Source: an uncultured Kangiella sp. | GTDB taxonomy: Bacteria; Pseudomonadota; Gammaproteobacteria; Enterobacterales; Kangiellaceae | NCBI GenBank assembly: GCA_947503345.1 | Contig: CANNCW010000001.1 | Span: forward strand, 62,001 to 126,000 | Direction of reading: 5' to 3' | Length of the DNA stretch: 64,000 bases | In this document: one piece after another, positions 36,307 through 44,805 of the stretch | How the letters are laid out: each line of letters opens with the position of its first letter | Numbering within the stretch: the stretch's first letter is position 1 | Program-made: the position numbers and the translations under genes | The notes under the pieces: generated by a model | Databases searched by the model: none | Told to the model about the DNA's origin: nothing | Seen by the model: only the letters and a program-made list of their open reading frames with translations

Positions 36307-36804
36307 TTAAAAATTAAGCATGAAAGGTGTCATTAACAACCCTATGAATAAGAAAATTACCACAGGGAATGCCCATGCTCCAACCCAATGGATGGTTTCA
36401 TTAGGCTCAGGTTTAACCCCATATTGATTTTCGCCCTTAGTACCAGGAATAAAGATTAACACCAAAGAAAAGGGAACTATAATATTAAGCAATACAAACC
36501 AGCCAGAGATATTAATATCATGGCAACGTTGAATATTGGCAAAAATGGATCCCACAATGGCAATTAAATAAGCAATCACTCCAGCAATAATTGCGATAAC
36601 GGTTAACCCATCATGAATCAAAGCTAAAAGGCCACCAAATAATAAAGCCCCTAAAATAATTAAAAATGGAATCGTCATTGCGTAACAAACAAACCTTACT
36701 CGTCCCATTCTACCGTCACTATTAAATAATTTAACTGATTGTGTCGCCTCATTATCTAAAGTTGTAATATCGCTCTCTGGCGCTTGATATACATTATTAT
36801 CCAT
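36307..36804 (-). CDS. DUF805 membrane protein
   Basis: A 165-residue paralogue of the flanking genes: N-terminal VYQAPESDITTL, then SDGRMGRVRF, four hydrophobic segments, IQRCHDINISGWFVL and FIPGTKGENQYG. It lacks the pilin-like tail. Tandem position and sequence point to local duplication. Function unknown, inner membrane expected. Confidence 0.82.
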   Translation of the reverse strand: MDNNVYQAPESDITTLDNEATQSVKLFNSDGRMGRVRFVCYAMTIPFLIILGALLFGGLLALIHDGLTVIAIIAGVIAYLIAIVGSIFANIQRCHDINISGWFVLLNIIVPFSLVLIFIPGTKGENQYGVKPEPNETIHWVGAWAFPVVIFLFIGLLMTPFMLNF

Positions 36805-36831
36805 TGTTTCCCCTAAATTTGTATTGGATTA

Positions 36832-37359
36832 TTAAAATACTTCTGTAAATATAATTGCAATTAAAAAATAGTAAAAAGCTACCCCTATTAAACCTAGCCA
36901 ACCGGTCACTTTTACTAATGGGCTATTCTCTTCAGGCGCCAAACCATACTGATTTGATGAAGCATCTCCTGGGATAACCATTAAAATGGTGCCAATTAAA
37001 GGTATTAAGGCACACATTGCCCACCAACCGTTATACCCCATATCATGTGCTCTTTGAATAGAAAGCCAAAGTCCATTTACAACACCAGTGAGTAATATCA
37101 ATGGTAGGCCCCATGCAAGTAATTCCATATAATCAAAAGAATTAGTTTGTCCAAACGCATTATCCGCTCTAATATTCATTATCAAGATCAATGCAAATGC
37201 ATAAGCAAAAAAGATAATGGTTGGTAGCAAATAGGCTAATTGCAGATATCGCAATCGCCCTATCCTACCTTTCCAATTAAAATAGTTAAACGATTGAAAC
37301 TGACTTGATGACTCTAAACCTATGTTGGCTTCTGGTGCTTGGTAAACCTGATTGTCCAT
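36832..37359 (-). CDS. DUF805 membrane protein
   Basis: A 175-residue member of the same group, more diverged: VYQAPEANIGL, WKGRIGRLRYL, IQRAHDMGYNGWWAM and VIPGDASSNQYGLAPEENS. Four transmembrane segments. First of the three tandem DUF805 genes, 87 bases from the stop of lysC-lysA on the same strand. Function unknown. Confidence 0.82.
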   Translation of the reverse strand: MDNQVYQAPEANIGLESSSQFQSFNYFNWKGRIGRLRYLQLAYLLPTIIFFAYAFALILIMNIRADNAFGQTNSFDYMELLAWGLPLILLTGVVNGLWLSIQRAHDMGYNGWWAMCALIPLIGTILMVIPGDASSNQYGLAPEENSPLVKVTGWLGLIGVAFYYFLIAIIFTEVF

Positions 37360-37446
37360 AACTCATAATCTTTTTATATTTCTAATAGACGAGGTGCTCT
37401 TGCAAGTACACCTTTTTACCAAACCCCTGCTGATCATGCAATCCTA

Positions 37447-40008
37447 TTAATTGTTTATACAATATTCTTCAGCAGGCGCCCTCAAATTATAACTATTTGA
37501 CATAACATGGCCATAAGCTCCAACGTTATCAATTAGAATAAGATCGCCCTCCTTAGTTTCCGGGAAAGGGATTTCAATACCCAGCTTGTCGGTGCTCTCA
37601 CAGATAGGCCCTACTATCGTTGCCAATTTATTTTTCTCATGATTTAGTTTTGATAGATTCAATATAGGGTGATAAGAGCCATATAAAGCAGGTCGCATTA
37701 AGGAGTTCATTCCTGTGTTGACCCCCACATAATAGTAATTTTGCTTTTGCTTAACTTGGGTCACCTTGGTTAATAAAACTCCACTATTTGCCACAATAAA
37801 TCGACCAGGTTCTATCCAAAATTGAAATTGGGAATATCTCATCTTAACCTCAATCAATGCTTTATCGATTTCTTTAACATCTAGCTCGTTTTGCCCCTCT
37901 TTTTCTTTAATTCCAAAACCACCACCTAAATTTAAATATCGAACATCTTTAAAATTTTCAGCTATTCGTGCTAATAAATTGGCATGCTCTGCCCAATGCT
38001 TGGCCGATAAAATTCCACTTCCAGCATGAGCATGGAGTCCTATAATTTTAATATTATACTTAATCAATATTGGTGTTAAGGCCTCTAATTCATGAATTGG
38101 GATACCAAACTTAGAAGTACTACCAGCAGTTCTAACATTTTCATGATGTCCTTTACCTATTTCTGGATCTATTCTTAGAAAAACAGTTTGATTCGTAAAA
38201 ATGGAGCTCCAGTTCTTTATGGGATAACTACTATCTAATGATATGGTAACGCCCCTTTCTATTGCGGCTTGATACTCGTTTTTATTAGCAAAATTTGGAG
38301 TGAAAAATATTTGTTGATTAGATAAGTTAGAAAACAACTGCTGCAATTTATCTATTTCATTTATAGAGACCGTTTCAAAACCAATCCCTTGATTTTCAGC
38401 ACACTTTAAAACCTCTGCGTTATTATTCGCTTTAACCGCATAAAAAATTTGATCTATTGATGAAATAGACTTTAAGTTTTCTATATTTTTTCTAACCGTT
38501 GCTAAATCGTATAAATAGGCACTTGTCTTATCCTTCATGAACTTCTTAATTTCATCCAGTTTAGTGTCCCACCACTTTCTTTGAGTAAATGATTTTTGCT
38601 TATTTAGCTCATCAATAGTAGGACCCAAAATTTTGCTATTTGGATTATTACTTATCAATAGTTCATGCAGAGCGGCTATCACCCTATCGCAATAAGAATG
38701 ATCTAGTACAAATGTTAAATTCAGATCTGAAGCAGCTTGCGATACTAAATAAACAGGATAAGTTTCAAAAATACTTAGGGCAGGAGCAATTTTATGCAAT
38801 ATCGCTCTAACATTCTGCCCAACGATTGATACCGAGGAACAGTTAAGCATGACTTTTACCCGACAAATTTCTGATAACTCTGAGACCAATTTATTTAATG
38901 ACTTTTCAGACACTATTTGGGTTAGACTATCTAAAGTAACCGTAACATTGGTTTCAGAAGTTGAAACTAAATCTATCGATAATTGATGCTTTTTAAAAAT
39001 TGCGAATAAATCAGCTAAATAACCTGACTGTTGCCACATACCCTGACTTTCCATAGATATCAAAGTTATGTTCTGCTTGGCAGTTATAGCTTTAACTACT
39101 CCCTTGGTAGTTTCAATATCATCTACTTTAGTCCCTTTTATTTCAGGATTTATAGTTGATCTTATAAAAAGGGGGATTTTAAAGTCCCTTACTGGAGCCA
39201 CTGCGCTAGGATGTAAGACTTTAGCTCCTGCTGAAGACATCTCTTGTGCTTCTGAATAGTGTAATTGCTTTAACAGCCTTGCGTTATGAACTTCCCTCGG
39301 GTTTGCTGTAAAAATACCTTCAACATCGGTCCAAATCTCTAAACATTCGGCTTGAAGTTTTGCCGCAAAATATGATGCAGACGTATCCGAGCCACCTCTT
39401 CCCGTAAGCACTGTCTCGTTATTTTCGTTTGAAGCTATAAAGCCTTGTGTTAAAGCCACTTTCTTTGAGCTTAAGCTAGAGATTAAATCCTCATCAGGAG
39501 CAAAATCACATTTTGCAGCTAAATAATTTTCCTGCGTGCCACTATGTAAAAACTCTCTAGCATCGAACCAGTACACTTCTTGCTCTAAGGCCCTGTAAAG
39601 GTAATGACTACCGATTTTGGTAGACAACATTTCTCCTTGAGCCATTATTAATGCTTTATTTCGATCTGAAGCTTCCCCTAATAAGAAAATGCCTTGAAGT
39701 ATCTTTTCTAGGTATAGAAAATCTTCAGTTAATAATTCTGCTGATAACTCCAATGATGACAGTAGCTTAATATGCTTTGCTTTTACCTCAGATATCTTAT
39801 CTCTTAAATTGGCTTCATTAGCACTCAATGCCGCTTGGATAAGTTGCTCTAAGAGATTAGAGACCCCACTTAGCGCTGAGTGGACAACCAGAACTTTTTT
39901 ACCATTTAAAAGCTTACTTTTAATTATATTTGCAATGTTTTTCCAATTCTTACGATTAGATACACTAGTTCCACCAAACTTTATTACTTGCCAAAAATTA
40001 TTATTCAT
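37447..40008 (-). CDS. Bifunctional aspartokinase / diaminopimelate decarboxylase
   Basis: An 853-residue fusion of the first and last enzymes of lysine synthesis. Residues 1 to about 460: aspartokinase with KFGGTSVSNRKN, LTGRGGSDTSASYFAA and paired ACT-type regulatory segments (NITLISMES, SSVSIVGQN). Residues about 490-853: PLP-dependent decarboxylase with the Schiff-base lysine in YAVKAN (about residue 522), GGGFGIKE and GPICESTDKLG. Such fusions occur in some gammaproteobacteria, including Xanthomonas-type lineages. The ribosome site AAAGGA lies just before the ATG. It is preceded by a leader ORF and terminator that look like an attenuator. Confidence 0.93.
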   Translation of the reverse strand: MNNNFWQVIKFGGTSVSNRKNWKNIANIIKSKLLNGKKVLVVHSALSGVSNLLEQLIQAALSANEANLRDKISEVKAKHIKLLSSLELSAELLTEDFLYLEKILQGIFLLGEASDRNKALIMAQGEMLSTKIGSHYLYRALEQEVYWFDAREFLHSGTQENYLAAKCDFAPDEDLISSLSSKKVALTQGFIASNENNETVLTGRGGSDTSASYFAAKLQAECLEIWTDVEGIFTANPREVHNARLLKQLHYSEAQEMSSAGAKVLHPSAVAPVRDFKIPLFIRSTINPEIKGTKVDDIETTKGVVKAITAKQNITLISMESQGMWQQSGYLADLFAIFKKHQLSIDLVSTSETNVTVTLDSLTQIVSEKSLNKLVSELSEICRVKVMLNCSSVSIVGQNVRAILHKIAPALSIFETYPVYLVSQAASDLNLTFVLDHSYCDRVIAALHELLISNNPNSKILGPTIDELNKQKSFTQRKWWDTKLDEIKKFMKDKTSAYLYDLATVRKNIENLKSISSIDQIFYAVKANNNAEVLKCAENQGIGFETVSINEIDKLQQLFSNLSNQQIFFTPNFANKNEYQAAIERGVTISLDSSYPIKNWSSIFTNQTVFLRIDPEIGKGHHENVRTAGSTSKFGIPIHELEALTPILIKYNIKIIGLHAHAGSGILSAKHWAEHANLLARIAENFKDVRYLNLGGGFGIKEKEGQNELDVKEIDKALIEVKMRYSQFQFWIEPGRFIVANSGVLLTKVTQVKQKQNYYYVGVNTGMNSLMRPALYGSYHPILNLSKLNHEKNKLATIVGPICESTDKLGIEIPFPETKEGDLILIDNVGAYGHVMSNSYNLRAPAEEYCINN

Positions 40009-40027
40009 ACCTTTTCCTTTCTGCCAT

Positions 40028-40062
40028 AAAAAAACCCGCAGAGATGTCAGTCTATGCGGGTT
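40028..40062 (-). terminator. Attenuator-type terminator upstream of lysC-lysA
   Basis: On the minus strand AACCCGCA/TGCGGGTT (eight pairs), one mismatch and AGA/TCT form a stem with a six-base loop, ended by a seven-T run. The T-run ends only 20 bases before the lysC-lysA ATG, leaving no room for a promoter after it. Its 5' arm also contains GCATAGACT (40049-40057), able to pair with AGTCTGTGC of the leader ORF (40093-40101). Confidence 0.8.
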
Positions 40063-40085
40063 TGATTTTTTGTTATTAAGCTTTT

Positions 40086-40175
40086 CTACCGAGCACAGAC
40101 TATTGGAACGTCTTGTTTAGACATCTTCATCATCTGTTTCATCGCTATTTGAGCGTTCACAAAAATACAATTCAT
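40086..40175 (-). CDS. Candidate leader peptide for lysC-lysA
   Basis: A 29-codon ORF: MNCIFVNAQIA, then MKQMMKMSK, then QDVPIVCAR and a TAG stop. Codons 12-20 hold four Met and three Lys, the two end products of the aspartate family most relevant to this enzyme. The last codons (ATA GTC TGT GCT) include the segment that can pair with the terminator arm. No Shine-Dalgarno is seen; the promoter would start transcription at or next to its ATG, implying a leaderless message. Translation is not proven. Confidence 0.5.
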   Translation of the reverse strand: MNCIFVNAQIAMKQMMKMSKQDVPIVCAR

Positions 40176-40181
40176 GAGGCT

Positions 40182-40209
40182 AGTCTATGTGTTTTTGAAT
40201 TAATGTCAA
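40182..40209 (-). promoter_or_regulatory. Promoter of the lysC-lysA leader
   Basis: Perfect -35 TTGACA (40204-40209), 16-base spacer and -10 TAGACT (40182-40187) on the minus strand, just past the tadA stop. The expected start is within a base or two of the leader ATG at 40175. Confidence 0.6.
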
Positions 40210-40211
40210 TG

Positions 40212-40694
40212 CTAAGATTTTCGTTTCTTTTTAAAGAATTTCTTTAGCTGTTGGCTCGCTTGATTCTGCATAAGTCCTGAATCAATATGGCAGTGATGAT
40301 TAAACTCATCTTGATTGAGAATATTAAGAATTGTACCTGCGGCTCCGGTACGAGGGTCTGGAGTGGCAAATACAACTCTTTGCACTCTTGCATGTACTAA
40401 TGCCATAGCGCACATAGCACAGGGTTCTAATGTGACATATAGAGTGGTATCGATTAGTCGATAATTCTGGACTTTTTGACCTGCTTGGCGCAATGCCATA
40501 ATTTCAGCATGCGCAGAAGGATCATGATTTAAGATTGGCTGGTTGAAACCTTCGCCAATAATCACATCATCCTTAACCAAGACAGCACCAACTGGCACCT
40601 CTCCTTTATCCTCTGCTAGCGCAGCAAGATCTAATGCTCGCTGCATAAACTTATGATCCACAATTGAAAATTTGTCCAAGGAAATATCACCCAT
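40212..40694 (-). CDS. tadA: tRNA adenosine(34) deaminase TadA
   Basis: A 160-residue cytidine-deaminase-fold enzyme with the zinc and catalytic motif SAHAEIMAL and the second zinc motif PCAMCAMAL. GEVPVGAVLV and RTGAAGTI are also typical. It makes inosine at the wobble base of tRNA-Arg(ACG). Its start overlaps the end of the upstream DUF805 gene by eight bases (ATGGGTGA), so the two are translationally coupled. Confidence 0.94.
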   Translation of the reverse strand: MGDISLDKFSIVDHKFMQRALDLAALAEDKGEVPVGAVLVKDDVIIGEGFNQPILNHDPSAHAEIMALRQAGQKVQNYRLIDTTLYVTLEPCAMCAMALVHARVQRVVFATPDPRTGAAGTILNILNQDEFNHHCHIDSGLMQNQASQQLKKFFKKKRKS

Positions 40695-41211
40695 ACTTTA
40701 AAACCATCAAAGCAAGATACAAAATCACCATTGCAAAAATGATCAAAGGGATAAAGGTTAATGCAGTATTTTCTTTAGGGGTAGCGCCGAAATTGTTCGA
40801 TTGTTTTTCACCAGGTATAAACCATAAAAACATAGTTATCAACGGTATTAACTGTAATAAAGTTAACCATCCTGATTTATTTAAGTCGTGCCAACGTTGT
40901 ATACCCGCTAATAATGTTAATACTACAAATATACCTAAGAAGGACCAGAGGGCTATTACTAATGAGTTAAGAATACCAATAAATATTACTTTTTGATCTC
41001 CTGTTCCGTAATGAACATCTGCATCAAGAAAACCTCGAATTGAAACAATGAATGGAATAACAGACAACAAAATTGGCAAGATGAAAGAATAATTTAAAAA
41101 GCGAACCCGCCCCATTCTACCTTTAAGGTTAAACAAACTATGCTTTTGCTCAAAGCTTGCTTGCTCTAAAGATAGATCAGCCTGAGGTGATTGATAAGCT
41201 TTATTATCCAT
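40687..41211 (-). CDS. DUF805 membrane protein
   Basis: A 174-residue fourth member of the local DUF805 group: AYQSPQADLSLE, LKGRMGRVRF, IQRWHDLNKSGWLTL and FIPGEKQSNNFG, with four hydrophobic segments. Separated from the three others by tadA and lysC-lysA. Its stop overlaps the tadA start. Function unknown. Confidence 0.82.
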   Translation of the reverse strand: MDNKAYQSPQADLSLEQASFEQKHSLFNLKGRMGRVRFLNYSFILPILLSVIPFIVSIRGFLDADVHYGTGDQKVIFIGILNSLVIALWSFLGIFVVLTLLAGIQRWHDLNKSGWLTLLQLIPLITMFLWFIPGEKQSNNFGATPKENTALTFIPLIIFAMVILYLALMVLKYG

Positions 41212-41334
41212 AACCAGTTACGTCTAATTAGAGTAGCTAACTGAGCTGTTTTGAAACTTACAGTTTGCAAGAAGCAATATAGCTGTAGACTGCTGTCCTG
41301 AGGTAGACGCAGGGTTTTCGCGATTATGGAAGGC

Positions 41335-41392
41335 AAAAAAAGATTTTAACGCGGAATGTATAATAAATACCCGAGCACTAAAATCTTTTTTT
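41335..41392. terminator. Large inverted repeat after guaA
   Basis: Perfect 14-bp arms, AAAAAAAGATTTTA (41335-41348) and TAAAATCTTTTTTT (41379-41392), with a 30-base loop that can pair further. It lies 29 bases after the guaA stop and probably ends guaA transcription. The long loop is unusual for a simple terminator. Confidence 0.6.
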
Positions 41393-41420
41393 AACGAACT
41401 AGAATCGTGAAAAAACAAGC

Positions 41421-42992
41421 CTATTCCCACTCAATAGTGGCTGGTGGCTTCGAAGAAATATCATAAGTCACGCGTGAAATACCATCCACTTCATTAATAA
41501 TTCGACCCGATACGTGCTCAAGGAATTCGTAAGGTAAATGAGCCCAACGAGCAGTCATAAAGTCGATAGTTTCTACTGCTCTTAAGGCCACAACATAATC
41601 GTATTTACGGCCATCACCCATGACGCCTACTGAACGTACTGGTAAGAAAACAGTAAATGATTGACTGGTCTTATGATAAAGATCCCATTTGTATAATTCT
41701 TCAATAAAGATAGCATCAGCTTTACGTAACAAATCGGCGTATTCTTTTTTCACTTCACCAAGAATACGAACACCCAAACCAGGTCCCGGGAATGGATGAC
41801 GATAAAGCATGTCATATGGTAAGCCTAGTTCAAGGCCAATTTTACGAACTTCATCTTTGAATAACTCACGCAAAGGCTCGACTAGTTTTAGCTCCATATC
41901 TTCTGGTAAACCGCCTACGTTATGATGCGATTTAATGACATGAGCTTTACCTGTTTTAGCGCCTGCTGATTCGATGACATCAGGATAGATAGTACCTTGT
42001 GCTAACCATTTAGCATTAACTAATTTTTTTGATTCTTCATCGAAAATATCAACAAACACTTTACCAATAATTTTACGCTTAGCTTCTGGCTCGTCTTCGC
42101 CTTTGAGTTCGCCTAAGAATCTATCTTCAGCATCAACACGAATAATGTTTAAGCCAAATTTATCTGAGAACATATCCATAACTTGATCGCCTTCGTTTAA
42201 ACGAAGTAAACCATTGTCTACAAACACACAAGTTAATTTGTCGCCAATCGCTCTATGCAAAAGCATGGCTGTAACTGATGAGTCAACGCCACCTGACAAA
42301 CCTAAAACAACTTCTTCATCACCAACTTGTTGCTTAATTTGCACAATAGCGTCTTCAATGATGTTTGCCGAGGTCCAAAGCTTTTCACAACCACAAATAT
42401 CCGCAACGAATCGTTCTAAGATACGTCCGCCTTGCTTAGTGTGCGTTACTTCGGCGTGGAATTGAATACCATAGAATGGCTTCTCTTTATGTGCCATTGC
42501 AGCGATTGGAGCATTATCACTTGAAGCAATCACATCAAAAGTTGCAGGCGTTTCTACCACTTTATCGCCATGGCTCATCCATACATCAAGAATTGCCACT
42601 CCATCCACAATGCGGTCTTCGATGCCATTAAATAAATCATTATCAACAGCGGTAACTTCGGCATAGCCAAATTCTTTTTTATCCGAAGTTCCTACTTTAC
42701 CACCAAGCTGGTGCGCCATAGTTTGCATGCCATAACAAATGCCTAGTACTGGTACCCCTAACTCAAATACCAATTCTGGAGCACGCGGTGTATCTTCTAG
42801 TGTCACCGACTCAGGGCCACCCGAAAGAATAATCCCTTTTGGATTAAACTCACGAATAAATTCATCGCTAATATCAAAAGGCACCAACTCACAATAAACT
42901 CCAATTTCACGCACACGACGTGCAATCAACTGGGTGTACTGAGAACCAAAATCTAAAATTAGAACTCGATGGTCATGAATATTCGCTTGCAT
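41421..42992 (-). CDS. guaA: GMP synthase (glutamine-hydrolysing)
   Basis: A 523-residue enzyme in the usual order: glutamine amidotransferase domain with catalytic Cys in [15 protein letters not shown] and HAEVTHT; ATP pyrophosphatase domain with the P-loop [14 protein letters not shown]-terminal dimerisation domain with [13 protein letters not shown] and a final ATIEWE. It converts XMP to GMP. It lies downstream of guaB, with a 217-base gap holding a palindromic repeat and a terminator. Confidence 0.97.
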   Translation of the reverse strand: MQANIHDHRVLILDFGSQYTQLIARRVREIGVYCELVPFDISDEFIREFNPKGIILSGGPESVTLEDTPRAPELVFELGVPVLGICYGMQTMAHQLGGKVGTSDKKEFGYAEVTAVDNDLFNGIEDRIVDGVAILDVWMSHGDKVVETPATFDVIASSDNAPIAAMAHKEKPFYGIQFHAEVTHTKQGGRILERFVADICGCEKLWTSANIIEDAIVQIKQQVGDEEVVLGLSGGVDSSVTAMLLHRAIGDKLTCVFVDNGLLRLNEGDQVMDMFSDKFGLNIIRVDAEDRFLGELKGEDEPEAKRKIIGKVFVDIFDEESKKLVNAKWLAQGTIYPDVIESAGAKTGKAHVIKSHHNVGGLPEDMELKLVEPLRELFKDEVRKIGLELGLPYDMLYRHPFPGPGLGVRILGEVKKEYADLLRKADAIFIEELYKWDLYHKTSQSFTVFLPVRSVGVMGDGRKYDYVVALRAVETIDFMTARWAHLPYEFLEHVSGRIINEVDGISRVTYDISSKPPATIEWE

Positions 42993-43036
42993 CAGCTTTA
43001 CCTTCTTAGGTTAGGTCTATATAAAATTCTTAAATC

Positions 43037-43076
43037 AAAAAACCGCAGACTATCTAAATATTTAGTCCACGGTTTT
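43037..43076 (-). terminator. Terminator in the guaB-guaA intergenic region
   Basis: On the minus strand AAAACCG/CGGTTTT plus GACTA/TAGTC form an interrupted stem closed by an AT-rich loop and followed by a T-run. It ends 44 bases before the guaA ATG; no good promoter is seen after it. Confidence 0.7.
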
Positions 43077-43104
43077 CAAAACTTTTCACTCTCGAGAAGC
43101 AGTT

Positions 43105-43203
43105 AAAATTTCGAGGTCAAGGCAGAGTTTACGAAACTGCGCAGTGTACATCAGTACACGAGCACGATTGAATAAAACTCTAACGCAGAGATCGGAAATT
43201 TTA
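43105..43203. repeat. Palindromic intergenic element A
   Basis: A roughly 100-base imperfect palindrome: AAAATTTC and GAAATTTT at the ends, AGAGTTT/AAACTCT inside, and a perfect central hairpin GTGTAC-ATCA-GTACAC (43144-43159). It abuts the guaB stop. It looks like a dispersed intergenic repeat or a small non-autonomous element; no coding is expected. Confidence 0.5.
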
Positions 43204-43209
43204 AGCCGC

Positions 43210-44670
43210 TTATCGGCGGTAATTTGGAGCTTCTTTGGTGATGGTTACATCATGCACATGACTCTCACTCATGCCCGCATTTGTCACTCTCACAAATTCC
43301 GCTTTATTACGCATTTCATCAATTGTCGCGCAGCCCGTTAAGCCCATGCTTGAACGTAACCCGCCCATCATTTGATGGATAATTTGGTTCATAGCGCCTT
43401 TGTATGGCACACGACCTTCAATACCTTCTGGTACTAATTTATCCGCAGCATTTGAGCTTTGGAAGTATCTATCTGCTGAACTGTTCTTTTGATTCATAGC
43501 ACCAAGAGAGCCCATGCCACGATAAGATTTATAAGAACGGCCTTGATAAAGTTCTACTTCACCTGGCGCCTCTTCAGTACCTGCTAACATAGAGCCAACC
43601 ATAACGCAGTAAGCACCCGCCGCAAGAGCTTTACAGATATCACCAGAGAAACGAACGCCACCATCAGCAATAAACGGAACGCCAGAACCTTGTAGTTCAC
43701 GAGCCACATTTGAGATTGCAGAGATTTGTGGTACGCCAACACCGGTAACAATACGGGTAGTACAAATAGAACCAGGACCAATACCTACTTTCACGGCATC
43801 TGCGCCAGCATCAACTAATGCTCGTGCTCCAGCCGCAGTTGCAATGTTGCCACCAATCACTTGTTTGTCTGAATACTTTTGCTTAACCCATTTCACCTTA
43901 TCTAAAACACCTTGTGAATGGCCGTGTGAAGTATCCACTAAAATAATATCGATACCCGCTTCTACTAAAGCATCAACCCGATCTTCAGTATCGGCGCCAG
44001 TGCCAACAGCAGCACCAACTCGCAAATGACCTTCGCTATCTTTACAAGCGTTGGGTTTGTTTTCTGCATTTCGAATATCTTTAACAGTGATTAAGCCTTT
44101 TAAATCAAAAGCATCATCAACTACCAATACTTTTTCAATGCGATATCGGTGAAGCTTTTCCAGCACTTCATCACTAGAAGCATTTTCTTTAACCGTCACC
44201 AATTTATCTTTTGGTGTCATCACATTGGAAACTGGCTGTTCTAAGTTAGTTTCAAATCGAATATCACGATTAGTCACAATGCCCACTAACTGATCGCCAT
44301 CGACAACAGGCATACCTGAAATACCATGGCGCTCAGTCATCGCTTTAACTTCACCAATGGTAGTATGGGGTGGAATGGTAATCGGATCTTTAACGATACC
44401 GCTTTCGAATTTTTTAACGCGACGAACGTTTTCCGCCTGTTCTTCGATAGTCATATTCTTATGAATAAAACCAATACCGCCTTCTTGGGCTAAAGCGATC
44501 GCTAAACGTGCTTCAGTAACCGTATCCATAGCCGCTGATACTAAAGGGATATTCAAAGAAAAGTCGCGCGTGATTTTAGTGCGTAAGTCCGCATCTGCTG
44601 GTAGTACAGTCGAATGACCCGGTACTAATAAAACATCGTCAAAGGTAAGAGCTTCCTCTATAATGCGCAT
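43210..44670 (-). CDS. guaB: IMP dehydrogenase
   Basis: A 486-residue TIM-barrel enzyme with the catalytic loop GPGSICTTR and the flap [10 protein letters not shown], and a CBS pair inserted at about residues 95-200. Start at ATG 44670, preceded by GTGGAA; the frame runs to a GTG at 44682. IMP to XMP is the first committed GMP step, and guaA lies downstream. Confidence 0.97.
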   Translation of the reverse strand: MRIIEEALTFDDVLLVPGHSTVLPADADLRTKITRDFSLNIPLVSAAMDTVTEARLAIALAQEGGIGFIHKNMTIEEQAENVRRVKKFESGIVKDPITIPPHTTIGEVKAMTERHGISGMPVVDGDQLVGIVTNRDIRFETNLEQPVSNVMTPKDKLVTVKENASSDEVLEKLHRYRIEKVLVVDDAFDLKGLITVKDIRNAENKPNACKDSEGHLRVGAAVGTGADTEDRVDALVEAGIDIILVDTSHGHSQGVLDKVKWVKQKYSDKQVIGGNIATAAGARALVDAGADAVKVGIGPGSICTTRIVTGVGVPQISAISNVARELQGSGVPFIADGGVRFSGDICKALAAGAYCVMVGSMLAGTEEAPGEVELYQGRSYKSYRGMGSLGAMNQKNSSADRYFQSSNAADKLVPEGIEGRVPYKGAMNQIIHQMMGGLRSSMGLTGCATIDEMRNKAEFVRVTNAGMSESHVHDVTITKEAPNYRR

Positions 44671-44739
44671 ATCGTATTCCACGTATTATGATGCCAAATG
44701 TGGGTCCAAATACCCTGCTCTGGCTTGATGAAGCGCGTT

Positions 44740-44745
44740 ATTATA
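44740..44745 (-). promoter_or_regulatory. Putative guaB promoter -10 box
   Basis: TATAAT on the minus strand, 70 bases before the guaB ATG, followed at once by AACGCGC. A GC-rich discriminator of this kind is typical of promoters under stringent control, as for guaB in E. coli. The -35 is weak. Confidence 0.45.
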
Positions 44746-44805
44746 CCTTTTATTCATTCGCAAGGTAAATAACTATTTTCAATAGATTAATAAATACTAA
44801 AAAGC

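Noticed and set aside
39809..40120. A 103-codon plus-strand frame across the start of lysC-lysA
   Set aside because: It is antisense to the well-supported fusion gene and the attenuator, with no coding signature.
40182..40189. A second copy of CATAGACT as 'segment 1' of the attenuator
   Set aside because: It coincides with the -10 box and would lie upstream of the expected transcription start, so it is probably not in the RNA.
41224..41430. A 68-codon minus-strand frame overlapping the end of guaA
   Set aside because: It covers the large inverted repeat after guaA, has no ribosome site or recognisable protein pattern, and its content is best explained by the terminator.
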